Shown in pieces: positions 33,501 to 45,129 of a stretch of DNA of 64,000 bases (position 1 is the stretch's first letter; each line of letters starts with the position of its first letter). The stretch spans positions 96,275,917 through 96,339,916 of the forward strand of contig NC_092346.1 in assembly GCF_963676685.1 (NCBI RefSeq). Reading direction: 5' to 3'. The notes below the pieces were generated by a model. The model saw nothing but the letters and a program-made list of their open reading frames with translations, was not told where the DNA came from and searched no databases. The DNA comes from Mytilus edulis. Its lineage: Eukaryota; Mollusca; Bivalvia; Mytilida; Mytilidae. The position numbers were made by a program, and so were the translations under genes.

Positions 33501-33754
33501 GTAATACGATATTCTAGGGTAAGCGTGTCTTACCATTATTTCCTTGTAGATTAAGAGGGTTACTATTTACAAGGATGCTAATGAACCAAGGTGTATATTT
33601 CAAAAATTTATAAGGGACAAAGAATGGTTACAGTATTGGCAAATCTATAATACAGATGACAACGCATAAATTCCACTTGCTACCGCAATCCCGTTCCCTT
33701 TCCACAATTATGACGCAATTAAGGCTTATGTCGCGCGACCTTTACTATTTTTAC

Positions 33755-34100
33755 TTTAAATGAGGATCGTAATTGGTGCCACTTATAGAAAAAGAACTGT
33801 TGCCATTACGAATCACCTTTGTTCATACACAATATATAATATGTTTTTCAATTACCCATTTCAGGTCTGTTTCGTTTTGTAACCTATTTTTGTTTTTGTT
33901 TCTGTCAGATTTATCAACCTGTTTAAAATCTTGGATGTTGATATTTATTGAAATAGATATTTATTGATAAATTTTAAGACGATAACTTATCTTTTTTTTT
34001 ATCTTATGTTATTTTGTCTTGCTACGCATACCTAATGTCTCTTTTTTTTCATTACAAATTGTAAGATAAAACTACATGCTGAATTACATATAGTTTATTG
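33755..34100 (+). repeat. Segment shared with the 3' side of copy C
   Basis: TGAGGATCGTAATTGGTGCC, AAGAACTGTTGCCATTACGA and GTTCATACACAATAT match 45130-45560. In copy B this lies 3.2 kb after exon 4; in copy C it directly abuts the exon-4 repeat array. Confidence 0.65.
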
Positions 34101-34799
34101 TACAACAAGACAAAGAATATTATCAATAATTTGAGACTAAAACATATTACTTATAAAATAAAACAAAGTGGCAAATATTTTAAAGAAATATACGCTACAG
34201 TGATAGACGAGATACTAACGTCGCTTACGTATTGTGTTATTTTCGCGACGTCGTAACGTAATATGGTTTATGAACACAAAGGTTTCAATGATATATTTTA
34301 TTAGAACTAAATGTAAATAATTTACGAGAACAAATAATGTATATGTGTACATCGGTGTGAGTCTAAGATAGTTGTGGTACAGCTACAAAAAGTCTATTAA
34401 TAAATAGAGTCATAAGATTGTCTGGTGATCGTACAGTGTGATCAATAATAGGTAATGTATATACTAGAGGTTCTGTAATACAGACACATGCTGAGATGCT
34501 AATGTTCTAAATCGTAAGTTTATTGAAAGTCAATTTATGTTCTTGATTCTAAGGTATACATCATCGTAATGTTTCTGGTTTCTTAATTAATAATAATAAG
34601 GGACGATTTGTTTGTATATCACCAAGGCTAGGTAAATGGTCATCTGCCATCTTGGTTTTGTCTGATAGTAGGGTTATAACATTTATATATTATTAAGTGC
34701 AACATAGGTATATATACAACTATGTTACAGGTATCATCAACTTAGTAATCAGTACTTCGGTACTTAGCTATTGGAAGATGTGGTATGAGTGCCAATGAA

Positions 34800-36130
34800 T
34801 TATTTGATTTACAACACATTTTTTTTTAAATTGTCCCTTTACAAATTTTGAAAGTATAAAGAAACTAAGGTTTTCAACTCGCCTATAGTTGTGCTTCTAG
34901 TGCAGGTGATGAGTCGTTTGTAAAAGAAACGTGCATCTGGCAACCCCATTTTAAATTATGGTATCTATGATGAGTTTATTGACCGTAGATTGATTAAGCT
35001 ACTCTTTAGGTCTTTATTGGTCACATAACTCTTCAACTGGTTCAGTTCTTATACATCATTGGCTTTTTAATATTTGGTCTCAAACATCGCTGATGAAGCT
35101 GAATCAAGAAAGGCGCTTTCGACGCATTAGATTTATGAGATTTTTTTTCTTTTTCATATTTGTCATAATCAATTGTTTTAACAACAAATACATATTCTTA
35201 ATTTTTCATATTGCTTGTTAGAATTATACTTCATTGTCTAAGCTCTAGTAAGAATTCAAGCGATATATTTTATTAATATCCAGCAAATAACTTAGAATGA
35301 AACCCTTAAAAATGCATAAAACACTACAAAAGTAAGATATTTTATTTTGTTTATCATATACATCGTTTTGTGTTTATGAAAAAAATATGTCGAGAGACCG
35401 TTTTTCTTCTCTTTCATAACTTTTCTGTGCATATCGATTTCGAATTTCTATTTTTGCTCTGCAAAAAAGTATGACTAGCAAATGCAAAAAAAAAACAAAA
35501 ACTTAAAATTAATTAACAACCGTAATACTCGTGATCCAGTATTTGGTATCAAAATATTATGTGTTTTATTGATGTATTATTTCAAAATTTATGTTTGTAA
35601 GACGATAGTGTACTTTCTTTCAAAAATATTCCCAAATCTAAAATGTAGTAAAGAAAATGTAAATGATCTTCCTGTTCTATTTTACAAAAAGAATAATTAG
35701 CCACCATTTCCTACATTTGAAAATGTCTGTTCCGTTTCAGGAATATGACAGTTGTTGTCCATTCATTTGATGTGTTTTATCATTTGATTTTGTCATTTGA
35801 TTAGGAACTTTATGTTTTTGAATTTCAAATCAGCATTTTGCATTTGCACCGACCTGTATTTCACATGCGTCAATTTTTTCTTTCACTTGCGCCGATTTCT
35901 TTCTTTCATTTGCGTCGATTGCGTACAGGTTACTTGAAGGTGAGTTTTATGTTTTATTTTATTATTGTAAACATCTTCCGTTAGTCAGTTGTACATATGT
36001 TAAGTATTGTCAATCAAAACATGAATATAACTGTTGTCCCATGACCGATGTAGGATTTCGAGAAGGATAACTTAATTTGACAGACTTAAGCACTCTGTTT
36101 ACAACCACGAATATCTCAAAGTAACAAATT
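34800..36130. other. Gene-free stretch
   Basis: Holds pieces of a repeat around GGTATCTATGATGAGTTTAT (34955, again at 37700 and 38180) and CGCTTTCGACGCATTAGA-type words (35110). No coding exon recognised. Confidence 0.4.
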
Positions 36131-36146
36131 TCAAAACGTTAAAATC

Positions 36147-36500
36147 TATGAATAAAGGCAACAGTAGTATACCGCTGTTCAAACTCATTAATCCATGGAC
36201 CAAAAACAAAATCGGGGTAGATGACCCTGGGGACACCTGATAAAATCGGTGTTGTTGTGTCCTTGACAACAGTCGATTGACACCTTTTTATCCTGGGCGT
36301 CGTATCATCCAGTATAATATTTTTTGTTCTACTAGTTTTCATGCTGTTAGGCTACCGGACTGGTAGAATCCTCGGGGACAGATTGTCCACCAGCAGAGAT
36401 TCCGGTCCGGTGGTGATAAATAAAGGCAACAGTAGTATACCGCTGTTCAAACTCATAAATCCATGGACAAAAAACTAAATCGGGGTAGATGATCCTGGAA
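36147..36500 (+). repeat. Two R4 repeat copies in tandem
   Basis: ATAAAGGCAACAGTAGTATA followed by CCGCTGTTCAAACTCAT, ATCCATGGAC and AATCGGGGTAGATGA occurs at 36153-36220 and again at 36420-36490. An unrelated GC-richer insert (CGGACTGGTAGAATCCTCGG to GGTCCGGTGG) lies between them. Confidence 0.75.
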
Positions 36501-36839
36501 AACGGTATACGATGAATCAAAAACTGTTCTTGCCAAGTATGTACATGCTACACATATTGCTCACTTGTAATGTCCACTCTTGTATTCATATTGTACTTGC
36601 TTTTATGATAAATGAAAAATAGCATTCAACTGTAATTTACCTGTTAACAATCAGCGCAAATAAAAGATCGCACATATTTGAAATAGGCGCAAAAACAAGA
36701 TCGCAATTCATTTTTAAATCGGCGCAAATGTCATACGCCCATTCAAATATATTCTCCGAATACTCCAATTGGCTTCGTATATATATTTCATCTACTAAAA
36801 TATTTTAAAGTATAAAGATAAAATAGATAGATTAGATAA

Positions 36840-37450
36840 TGATTATTTTAATTTAAATGTCACAAATTGATCTATTAAACAACTAATTGTACATTTTCAA
36901 TACACAAAACAGCTATAACAATGACCAATACCCAGCCTATAGAGTATAACGAGACACTGACATATCAATTAAACATATATAATTAATTATTTAGAAGCAC
37001 TTCTGCAATAACGGCATAAAATATTTCACATCTGACAAAAGAAATAATCTTTATACAAATTCCAATATTATGATGATAATGTAAATAAAATTGACGATTG
37101 GTTTTATCTTTTAAATTTTTTTTTACAAATGAAGACTATCACGTATAGTTACCTAAGTACAATGCAAAAAAAATATATATAAAGAAATAGAAATAATAGT
37201 TATAGATAAATTGTTTACTAGGTATAATCTCATAAAAACTTTTTTCTCTTAAAAAAAAATATATTCAATGTGTAAGGTAGAAATGTTGTGATTTGTTTAA
37301 AGTTCAAAAGCGCAATAAATCTATTCTGTGTTTATTCTGGCAACGTCATAAATGAGTTAAAGTGATTTCAGAAGAAGTTCGTATCAGATATCTGTATTTA
37401 AGGACAAACCCATATAAAACGTATTTCGTGTTCCACAGCTTTCGTATAAC
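36840..37450 (-). repeat. LINE 3'-end-like AT-rich segment
   Basis: Resembles 23555-24215 in layout (GTCACAAATTGAT, an ACAATGACCAATACCCAGCC block, GAGACACTGACAT). Coding remains are too decayed to read with confidence. Confidence 0.4.
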
Positions 37451-37599
37451 AGATTTTTAAAAGTCTATCATTTGATGATATTTGCGTTCATGGTATATCG
37501 CCTCGTCTCAACAGCTATCAGTAGTGTATCGCTGTTGAATAGTGTTATTGTAAGTTTGACATAATAAAAATACATTCTTAATTAATACCATTCGCTTTG

Positions 37600-37740
37600 T
37601 TTCTATTTGGCCTTTTAAACATTTTTTGATTCGAGCGTCACTGATGAATCTTTTTTTAGACGAAACGCGCGTCTGGCTTAAATATAAAATTTTGATCCTG
37701 GTATCTATGATGAGTTTATTTCTATCATTGTTCAAATCTT
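37600..37740 (-). repeat. Interspersed repeat R5
   Basis: GAGCGTCACTGATGAATCTT, TAGACGAAACGCGCGTCTGG and TTGATCCTGGTATCTATGA match in reverse the sequence at 60435-60530. A decayed relative lies at 42030-42120. Confidence 0.7.
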
Positions 37741-38789
37741 TCAAAATTGGTTTTGATCTAAATTATGTAATCGTTCGTTGATAATGCGCGTTGCTGTTTT
37801 CACACAAAACCTAATGCCACTTTTGAAATCAGCCTATCACCATCTACTTGGACTTATTTGCATTTTAACATTATGAATGACAGTCTTTGCATAAAAATGA
37901 CGAGAAGTTAATCCTATGTTGCAACGCACAGACGTATTAAAAGTTCTTATTTCCATTGATTGAAAATATAGCTAATAAAAATATAGTCTTTTTCGAACAA
38001 ATCTCTAATCCCTTTGCCAGATTTTGCAACAGCATTAAGTGTTCTTTTTTTAATATTTTTACTCTTCCGCATCTTTATAATTTTTGAATTTTCAAATTTT
38101 GGCCTAGACCAGCACTCAAGATACATTAATGATTTTTTAAGTTGTTTTTTTGTTATTCTGTCGAATTAAATTTTGGTCTTGGTATCTACAATGAGTTATT
38201 ACTATTTGCTACACCATTTGTTTGGGCGTCTTATGTTGTTGTTTTTAGTCAGTTGTGTTGCATATCTGTGATAAATGTTCACACAGTTTAGACTGCAGGG
38301 TCCTAATAATTGTTTCATAAAGATATTTTGTTACCTTGAATTGCTTTCCAAATATTTTTTTATTTTATTTTCTTTGGTCATATATAACTATACTATAAAA
38401 CACCTGCCATTTAAGTGGGAGGTTTAGCTAGTTTTAAAACCAAGTTTTGCCCTCCCTTTTTCTCGGGAAATGCCTGTACCAAGTAAGGAATACGGCAGTA
38501 GTTTTTTGTCTTGTTCCGTTGATAGATAGCGTTTAATTATGTCAGTTTTTACAGACTTCCCCTTTTTTTTTCAAATTTATTATTTTGGTTGTACTTTTTT
38601 AGAAATGGCAACACTAAAAAAATATTAATTTCTGAAACATTTATCAATTGTTACGTTCTTAAAAAAATAAATGGTATGCAGCAAGTTCGCCTACACTTTT
38701 TTGATGTAACCATGTAACAAAAGCTTAAATCAAGATAGTCTCATATAATTGTAAGAAAAAAATGAACAAATCTAAATTTTGACAGTAGC

Positions 38790-38944
38790 AGCAGTGCATT
38801 TGTCCCGACTTCCCTATGTGTCTACATAGCGTGAATATGATCACGTGATGTTGCTTCTCAACATTTTTTTAGGTAACGAGACCATCTCAAAAGTATCTAA
38901 CAATCGATTAAAAGGCGCACTGTTGATAATTAACAAAAATCAAA
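38790..38944 (+). promoter_or_regulatory. Promoter region of CYYR-like copy C
   Basis: AGCAGTGCATTTGTCCCGAC, GTGTCTACATAGCGTGAATA, E-box CACGTG at 38842-38847 and GGCGCACTGTTGATAATTAA match copy B closely; the segment ends at ATG 38945. Confidence 0.55.
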
Positions 38945-39822
38945 ATGAAATATATATTGTACATCAGTGTTTTTTCGACAATTTTACTCCAGGCTATTGT
39001 AAAAATTAAAGGAAAATATGAATTATTTATTTTTTCCCATTTCTTTAACCTCACATCTAGTGGTGTCGTTTTTGTTACTTTTTAGTTCTAATGTATATAA
39101 AACGTCTCCATCTTCTGAGCCACTGTGCTGATCAGGAAAATATTGACCTGTATTATTCTTAGCGTTTAAGTGTTCCCGTGAAAGGTAAATCCGGAGATGC
39201 GTTTTCGACGAACGAAATCTATAAATTATCAATTTCTATAATGGGCTTTCTTTTAACGAATTGTAGTCGCTAATGATGCAAGCGACTAATCAAAATGACC
39301 ACGATGACTGTAAATGATATATAAGACTTGTGTACGATGGGTGCACATAAATTGTTTTAAAAGCTGTCCATTTTTTAAAAATATTTTGCTATTTTGGTAA
39401 ATATACTTATGGTATGAATACATACAAACAAGCATTCTACTTAAAGGTCTTTTTACTGCTGTTTAGACAATTGAGTTAATTTTATGAAATTGAACGCTTG
39501 CAGGCCCTTAAAAACTGTTCCTTTTTAAAAAAAATCTTCTTGTTCTAATTATATGCCAACAACAAAATTGATGTTCCTGTTTCCCGATAGAATCGACATC
39601 ATTGTTAGTCTTTTTTTTATAATTAAGTGTTTTGCCCTGTAAGAAATTAAAGTTATAAAATCTCATGTACTTTTAGGGGGCTTTTTTTTTACGATATTGA
39701 TATTAGCTGTCATTTAACAGCAATGGAGACTATTCTTTGACCATTCATAAAGAGCAAAGAAAGTCATTTCAGCTTTTATCTTTACTCGGAAGAGTCTTAA
39801 AGATAAAATACGGATACTATTA

Positions 39823-39953
39823 GTTACATAGTGTGCTAGTGACCTAATACGGTATTAGTAAATTCCATATGGGGTGAGAGCGAAGCTCGAATCCCCATAT
39901 GGAATTTACTGACCCCATATATACCGTATTACGTCACTAGCACACTATGTAAC
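39823..39953. mobile_element. 131-bp hairpin element in copy C intron 1
   Basis: GTTACATAGTGTGCTAGTGA...CCGTATTA / GTAAATTCCATATGGGG pairs with CCCCATATGGAATTTAC...CCGTATTACGTCACTAGCACACTATGTAAC in reverse, leaving a short loop (TGAGAGCGAAGCTCGAAT). Arms are about 55-60 bp. Absent from the matching part of copy B, so it was inserted after the duplication or lost from B. Confidence 0.8.
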
Positions 39954-40205
39954 GAATTTATCTTACCGACTATCTTAACGTGTATAATATAGACTAGTGA
40001 CCTATCAAAATGAGCAAGTATTCAATACAGTTAGCATTAACATGATTAAGAAACTACTTCCTTTGATCCTACAAAAACAGATGCCAACAATGACAACTTG
40101 TTAGATTTAAATGTGTTTTGTGAATTTATTTCACTTTATCATCACTTTCTTCGTCTGTTGAAACATTTAAGATTTTTCTCAGTACTGTTTTTGTTTTTCT
40201 AAACA

Positions 40206-40313
40206 CCACTACTAACCGTGTATGAAATAAGCCCCGCCTCCTTATTACCTTATATGGAATATAAAGGGACGTAACTCCACTACTAACCGTGTATGAAATA
40301 AGCCCCGCCTCCC
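40206..40313 (+). repeat. 36-bp direct repeat, 71-bp spacing
   Basis: CCACTACTAACCGTGTATGA followed by AATAAGCCCCGCCTCC occurs at 40206 and 40277. GC-rich ends in an AT-rich context. Confidence 0.85.
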
Positions 40314-40849
40314 AACTAGCCTAATATTGAATATACACGGTTTCCACGAGGACGTTTTTAACCAATCATATTCCTAGAAATGTATATAAGTTAAGATAAA
40401 TCTCATTATCAATATTCAGTCACAAAACACTACATATTTAAACAATGCAATTCGAAAGGGTCATATATCAATTAAAATGTTTGCGATTCTACTACAAAGA
40501 CAACGGTCCAATCATACAGTTCTTATTTACACAGATATATTTCTTTTGAATACAAGCTTACGGACGACTGATTTCATGTACAGTTAAGTTTTACATGCAA
40601 TTGACTTATTCAACATTTAACGTATTATATTGCATATCGACATTACAGTCGACCCATGTACTTCTTGGTCCCGAGACATATTGCCGGATCTCTAAAACTT
40701 GATATATATGTGAATTCATTTGACTATTACTTTTTTTCTACATTCTGTCAACTGCTTGTTTAGGAAACGCAGAACTACTTGATTGAAGATTTTATCATTT
40801 TGTAAATTCGGAATTTATTTAAAAGCTTTACAAACAGACTAAGTATATA

Positions 40850-41000
40850 GGTAAGAATATGAGGTAAAACTCAACAACAGAGACCAAATGACATAGATGT
40901 TAACAACTATAGGTAACTATACAGTCTTCACCATGAGCAAAGCCCATACCAAGTAGTCAGCTATTGACCGAAATGACAAATGTGAAACGATTCGAACGAA
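40850..41000 (+). repeat. R1 repeat in copy C intron 1
   Basis: Same repeat and position as 26612-26900 in copy B: GAATATGAGGTAAAACTCAA, CATAGATGTTAACAACTATA, ATGAGCAAAGCCCATACC. Confidence 0.7.
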
Positions 41001-41609
41001 AAACACATCCAAAGGCCATGAATAAATGATATTTACTGAGTTTGACAGGAACCAAACAGTGACGGACCCAGATATTTTCAAAAGGAGGCACACTGATTGT
41101 CGAAGAGGCCAAAGGGCCCACTCATGTCATGCCTTAGTGATTCCCTAACTTATCAACCAATTTTGTCATACAAGGGAGTGGGCCTAATCCGCCTCTGCGA
41201 CATGATCGAAAACCACGTTGGAAGTTATATAGATTTATTCCCACCACAATATCTTTTAAGATTTTTCCATGGATAAGATCAGGCACATGATGATAGTGGC
41301 TCCCTTATCTGGTATGTGGTCTAAATACTCAATTTATTATATAGGTTAAAGATAAACCCCAAAAAATATATAAATCTGCTCGACATTCGTTTCATGGCAA
41401 GAAGTGAACGTTTTCTTTTATGCACTGCAAAGTGCCTGGTCATCTCTAGTTGAAAAACGCAAAATTTTCTTTGGGCAATCCAATATAGATCTAGAAAACA
41501 TTTTCTATTTAAAAAAAAAATAAACAAATTGACTTTGCAGCGCTTAGTAAATCTTCAATGATGCAAGATAACATGCTGTTATAAAGTTCTTTTTAACAAT
41601 GTACTGTAA

Positions 41610-41822
41610 AAGAGGGTAGAAAGATACCAGAGGAACAGTCACACTCATAGATCGAAAATAAACTAACAACGACATGGATAAAAAATGAAAAAGACAAACA
41701 GACAAATAATAGTACACATGACACAACATAGACAACTAAAGACTAAGCAACACGAACTCCACCAAAAACTAGGGATGATCTCAGCTGCTCCGGAAGTCAG
41801 GCAGATCCTGCTTCACATGTTA
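41610..41822 (+). repeat. R3 repeat next to copy C exon 2
   Basis: GAGGAACAGTCACACTCATA, AATAGTACACATGACACAAC, ACTAAAGACTAAGCAACACG and a GCTCCGGAAGTCAGGCAGAT block. It ends just before the copy C exon 2 acceptor and has replaced the upstream intron sequence seen in copy B. Confidence 0.75.
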
Positions 41823-43257
41823 ATTTTAACTGGAACGACCCCATATATTTTAAGGTAATTCCTGTTATTCTGGGTATCATGACTGCAGTGGGACGTTATG
41901 GTGCTGTCCTGAGGGCTATGTCTGTACAGGGACTTCAACATGTCTTAGTACTGGGTGAGTTAATCGTATATTACCAATAAATAAATGTCTGTACTAGGAC
42001 ATCAACATGTCTTAGTACTGGGTCTACATAAGACTCATCAGTGACGCTCAAAATATTTTTAAAGCCAAACAAGTACAAAGTTGAAGAGCATTGAGGATCC
42101 ACAATTCAAAAAAGTTGTGCCAAAAGATAAGCTAACTGAGATGATATGTCATTTCATATTTTCATATTTTCCGTGTGAACTTTAACTACTATCTTTACTA
42201 ACCTGCCAATGAATAGTTTTGTACCTGGACTTCTAAATATTTCATTCCATGATAATTTACATTGGGTGGTGTTTTACTTTCTATTTGACTTATTGTATAA
42301 CTGTAGAGCACAAAGTTGCGATGGAACTCTCAATTGCGATGATCACGCAAAGAACAATGCATCGCGTTAAAGTGCATTGCTGTCAGACACTAAAGTGCGA
42401 TGGTTGTTTGTTTTTTCAAGTGCTATTAGATGACAAGGTACATTGTACATGACACGCTAAAGTGCTTTAGTGTAATGCGGTTCAAGAAATGTTTTATTTT
42501 ATTTTGCTGTTTAACTTGACATATGATAAGTCAACTGGTATTGATTGGCAATTTTATGTTTATAGGTGTGTATTACTTAATTTATTTCACTTGACTGGGC
42601 GGGGTTTTAAGAAGTTTGCTTATTTAAGACCAGTCTATCTATAGGAGTTTTGGGATAAACTCATCAATGAAGTGTCCAGTTATACGTCCCATATCATACA
42701 CTTAGTAATTTTGTATATGTGTTTGGTGATACAGATAGGTGATTAATAATAGAATTCAAACATAATTATTACGGCAATCATCCTTATCACACATATCTTC
42801 AAATAGACTGTACTTATGCAAATTAAAACATAAGCTCCGCCCGATGAGTTGAAATAAGATTGGTAATATCTGTTGCGTTGTTGATTTATCATCATCATTT
42901 TATTTCTTTTACTATTCATTAGACTCATTGTTGGACTTGTGATTGGTTGCCTGGTTGGCATAGGAATATTTATTGGAGTGATTTGTGCCTGTGTTAGACG
43001 TAAGTAAACAACTCATGTTATCATTTTGAATAGAAAATCAACCAATTATGATTTTGTTTCTTCTGATTTATAACAAACTGATTATACACATAGAGATATT
43101 TGATCGTTCTACTAGCCAATTAAATAATAAGAAGAGTTTTGTTATATTCTGAGAACGCTGTGATCATACTATTTGTTGAAAAGTAACAAAACAATTGATG
43201 TAGAATAGTTCAAAGTTGTGATATTTTTATTTGCATACACTTTGATTGATAAAGATA

Positions 43258-43510
43258 AGATTGATTGGTTGATTTTTTGTGTTTTAAAGCCGCTTTTAAC
43301 ACCGCTTTTGGACTAATTTGAAGCGGCTAGTATTTATTAGTGGACGAAGCTGGAGTTCCCGGAGAAAACTACCGACCTTCGATGGAAAACTGACAATCCT
43401 AATCAATTAAGATTGGAGTCGAGTAAACCATACGAGCGGGATTCGAACTCACAACCTCAGTGTCGACTGGCTAGTGATTACTACTTAGAACACTCGGCCA
43501 ATGAGCCTCC
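43258..43510 (-). mobile_element. tRNA-derived SINE
   Basis: On the minus strand the 5' end (43430-43508) has an A-box-like TGGCCGAGTG and a B-box-like GGTTGTGAGTTCGAATCCC at tRNA spacing, with a Leu/Ser-like extra arm between them. A non-tRNA body follows (CTCCGGGAACTCCAGCTTCG, CCACTAATAAATACTAGCCG) and an AT-rich tail. It lies in copy C intron 3 and is not seen in copy B. Confidence 0.7.
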
Positions 43511-43599
43511 TAATAGAGATGTAAAAATATGTGGTATGGGTGCAAATAAGACAACTCTCCATCCAATAGTAAAATCACAAAAATTCTTTTTTAAGAGGA

Positions 43600-43809
43600 A
43601 AATCAATTCGGAAAGTCCATAAACACATGGCAAAATCAAATAACAAAACGCATAAAAAACGAATGGACAAGAACTGTCATATTCCTGACTTGTCACAAGT
43701 GACGAAAATCAATTCGGAAAGTCCATAAACACATGGCAAAATCAAATAACAAAACGCATCAAAAACGAATGGACAAGAACTGTCATATTCCTGACTTGTC
43801 ACAAGTGAC
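43600..43809 (+). repeat. 105-bp tandem duplication
   Basis: AAATCAATTCGGAAAGTCC through GAATGGACAAGAACTGTCAT to CTTGTCACAAGTGAC occurs twice head to tail, nearly identical. Confidence 0.9.
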
Positions 43810-43811
43810 AA

Positions 43812-44060
43812 TTTGTTAAAGTAAACCATTAAAGGTCAAGGTAATGTCTCCAACACGGACCCCTGGGTTACACCGAGCAGCTAGCTATAAAGGGCCCCCA
43901 AAATTGATAGTGCTAAACCATTCAGACGAATAAACAAACGGTCTTATCTATATAAAAACGAGAAACGAGAAACAATTATGAACCATTTCAACAAACAACA
44001 ACTACTGAACATTAGAATTCTGACTTAGGACAGGTGCAAACAAATGTAGCATTTAAAATG
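43812..44060 (+). repeat. Interspersed repeat R7, copy 2
   Basis: Matches 33290-33500: AAAGTAAACCATTAAAGGTC, GTCTCCAACACGGACCCCTG, AGCTATAAAGGGCCC and CTGACTTAGGACAGGTGC near its end. Confidence 0.6.
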
Positions 44061-44499
44061 TTTTAATGGTACCAACTTTCACCCTTATCTGAAACAATAG
44101 TGTAACATCACACCAAAGAAATACCCACTATAAAATATCAATTGAAATGACTTAATTCGATCAAAACACATTTTAACACATTTGAAGATACACTGAAAGA
44201 ATAAATTTGATATATGATACAATGTAAATACACAATCACTAAAAATAGGGGTGAAAAATTAAAGACAACATAAATACCGCTGTGAGATGTTAGAAAATGT
44301 AAAAAAAACAAACAATAGCCTTGAACAAAAATCCGTCAAATACAATAATATACACAAGTAAATGAAAATTATTTTATTGTCAGGTAAACAGTTGATAGAA
44401 CTTGTATAAAAGAAGCTAATTTGACGAATTTCTTTCACAGGTCGTAACAACGCCGGAACAGTTTTACCACCACAAGGTAGCGCACATGCAGTTGCAGCA

Positions 44500-45119
44500 C
44501 AATCTGGGCACATTTTTCCGCAATCTGGACAAACATTTCCACAATCTGAACAAATAAATCTACAATCAGGACAAGTATATCCACAATCTGGACACACCAA
44601 TTCACAATCAGGACAAACAAATCCCTAATCTGCACAGATAAATACACAAACTGGACAAACAAATCAACAAACTGGACAAACAAATCCGCAATCAGGACAA
44701 ACATATCCGCAATCTGCACAAACTCATCCATTATCGGGACAAACAAATCCGCAGTCTGGACTTACCTATCCGCAATCTGGTCAAACATATCCGCAATCTG
44801 GACAAACACATCCACTATCTGGACAAACACATCCACTATCTGGACAAACAAATCCACAATGTGAACAAACACATCCGCAATCTGGTCAAACACATCCACA
44901 ATCTAAACAAATACATCCACAATCTGGACAAATACATCCACAAACTGGACAACTACATCCCCAATCTGGACAAACAAATCCCCAATCTGCACAGATAAAT
45001 ACACAAACTGGACAAACAAATCAACAAACTGGACAAAAAAATCCGCAATCAGGACAAACATATCCGCAATCTGCACAAACTCATCCATTATCGGGACAAA
45101 CAAATCCGCAGTCTGGACT
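44500..45119 (+). repeat. 21-bp coding minisatellite (P-Q-S-G-Q-T-x), about 29 units
   Basis: Each unit reads approximately CCRCAATCTGGACAAACAYA-T. In copy B exon 4 only two or three units are present. One higher-order duplication is visible: 44611-44760 repeats at 44968-45117 with period 357 bp (17 units). The first of these carries TAA where the second has CAA. The 21-bp period keeps frame throughout. Confidence 0.9.
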
Positions 45120-45129
45120 GTTACTTGAA

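Larger units (their letters stand above)
38945..45119 (+). pseudogene. CYYR-like copy C, probably inactive
   Basis: Exon 1 at 38945-39011 keeps the signal-peptide frame, but the donor reads G|GA instead of G|GT. Exon 2 (41856-41954) encodes the same Cys pattern with D-C-S-G-T-L-W-C-C-P-E-G and a good donor; I count 99 nt where 100 are needed, so there may be a one-base deletion near 41880 (or a counting slip). Exon 3 (42923-42999) is intact and encodes the TM helix. Exon 4 starts at 44441 with R-N-N-A-G-T-V-L but hits TAA at 44626-44628 within the Q-S-G-Q-T repeats. The array then continues to 45119 and fuses with sequence that in copy B lies 3 kb downstream, so the P-P-A-Y C-terminus is missing. 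Three or four independent lesions indicate a dead copy. Confidence 0.7.

Noticed and set aside
43430..43508. Possible functional tRNA gene
   Set aside because: A and B boxes are present but the acceptor stem does not pair and a SINE body follows, so it is a tRNA-derived repeat.
44259..45103. Minus-strand ORFs across the 21-bp array, one of which reads as repeated C-P-D-C (zinc-ribbon-like)
   Set aside because: They are antisense readings of the Q-S-G-Q-T coding repeat; the period of 21 keeps every frame open, and the sense strand has exon borders and homology to copy B.
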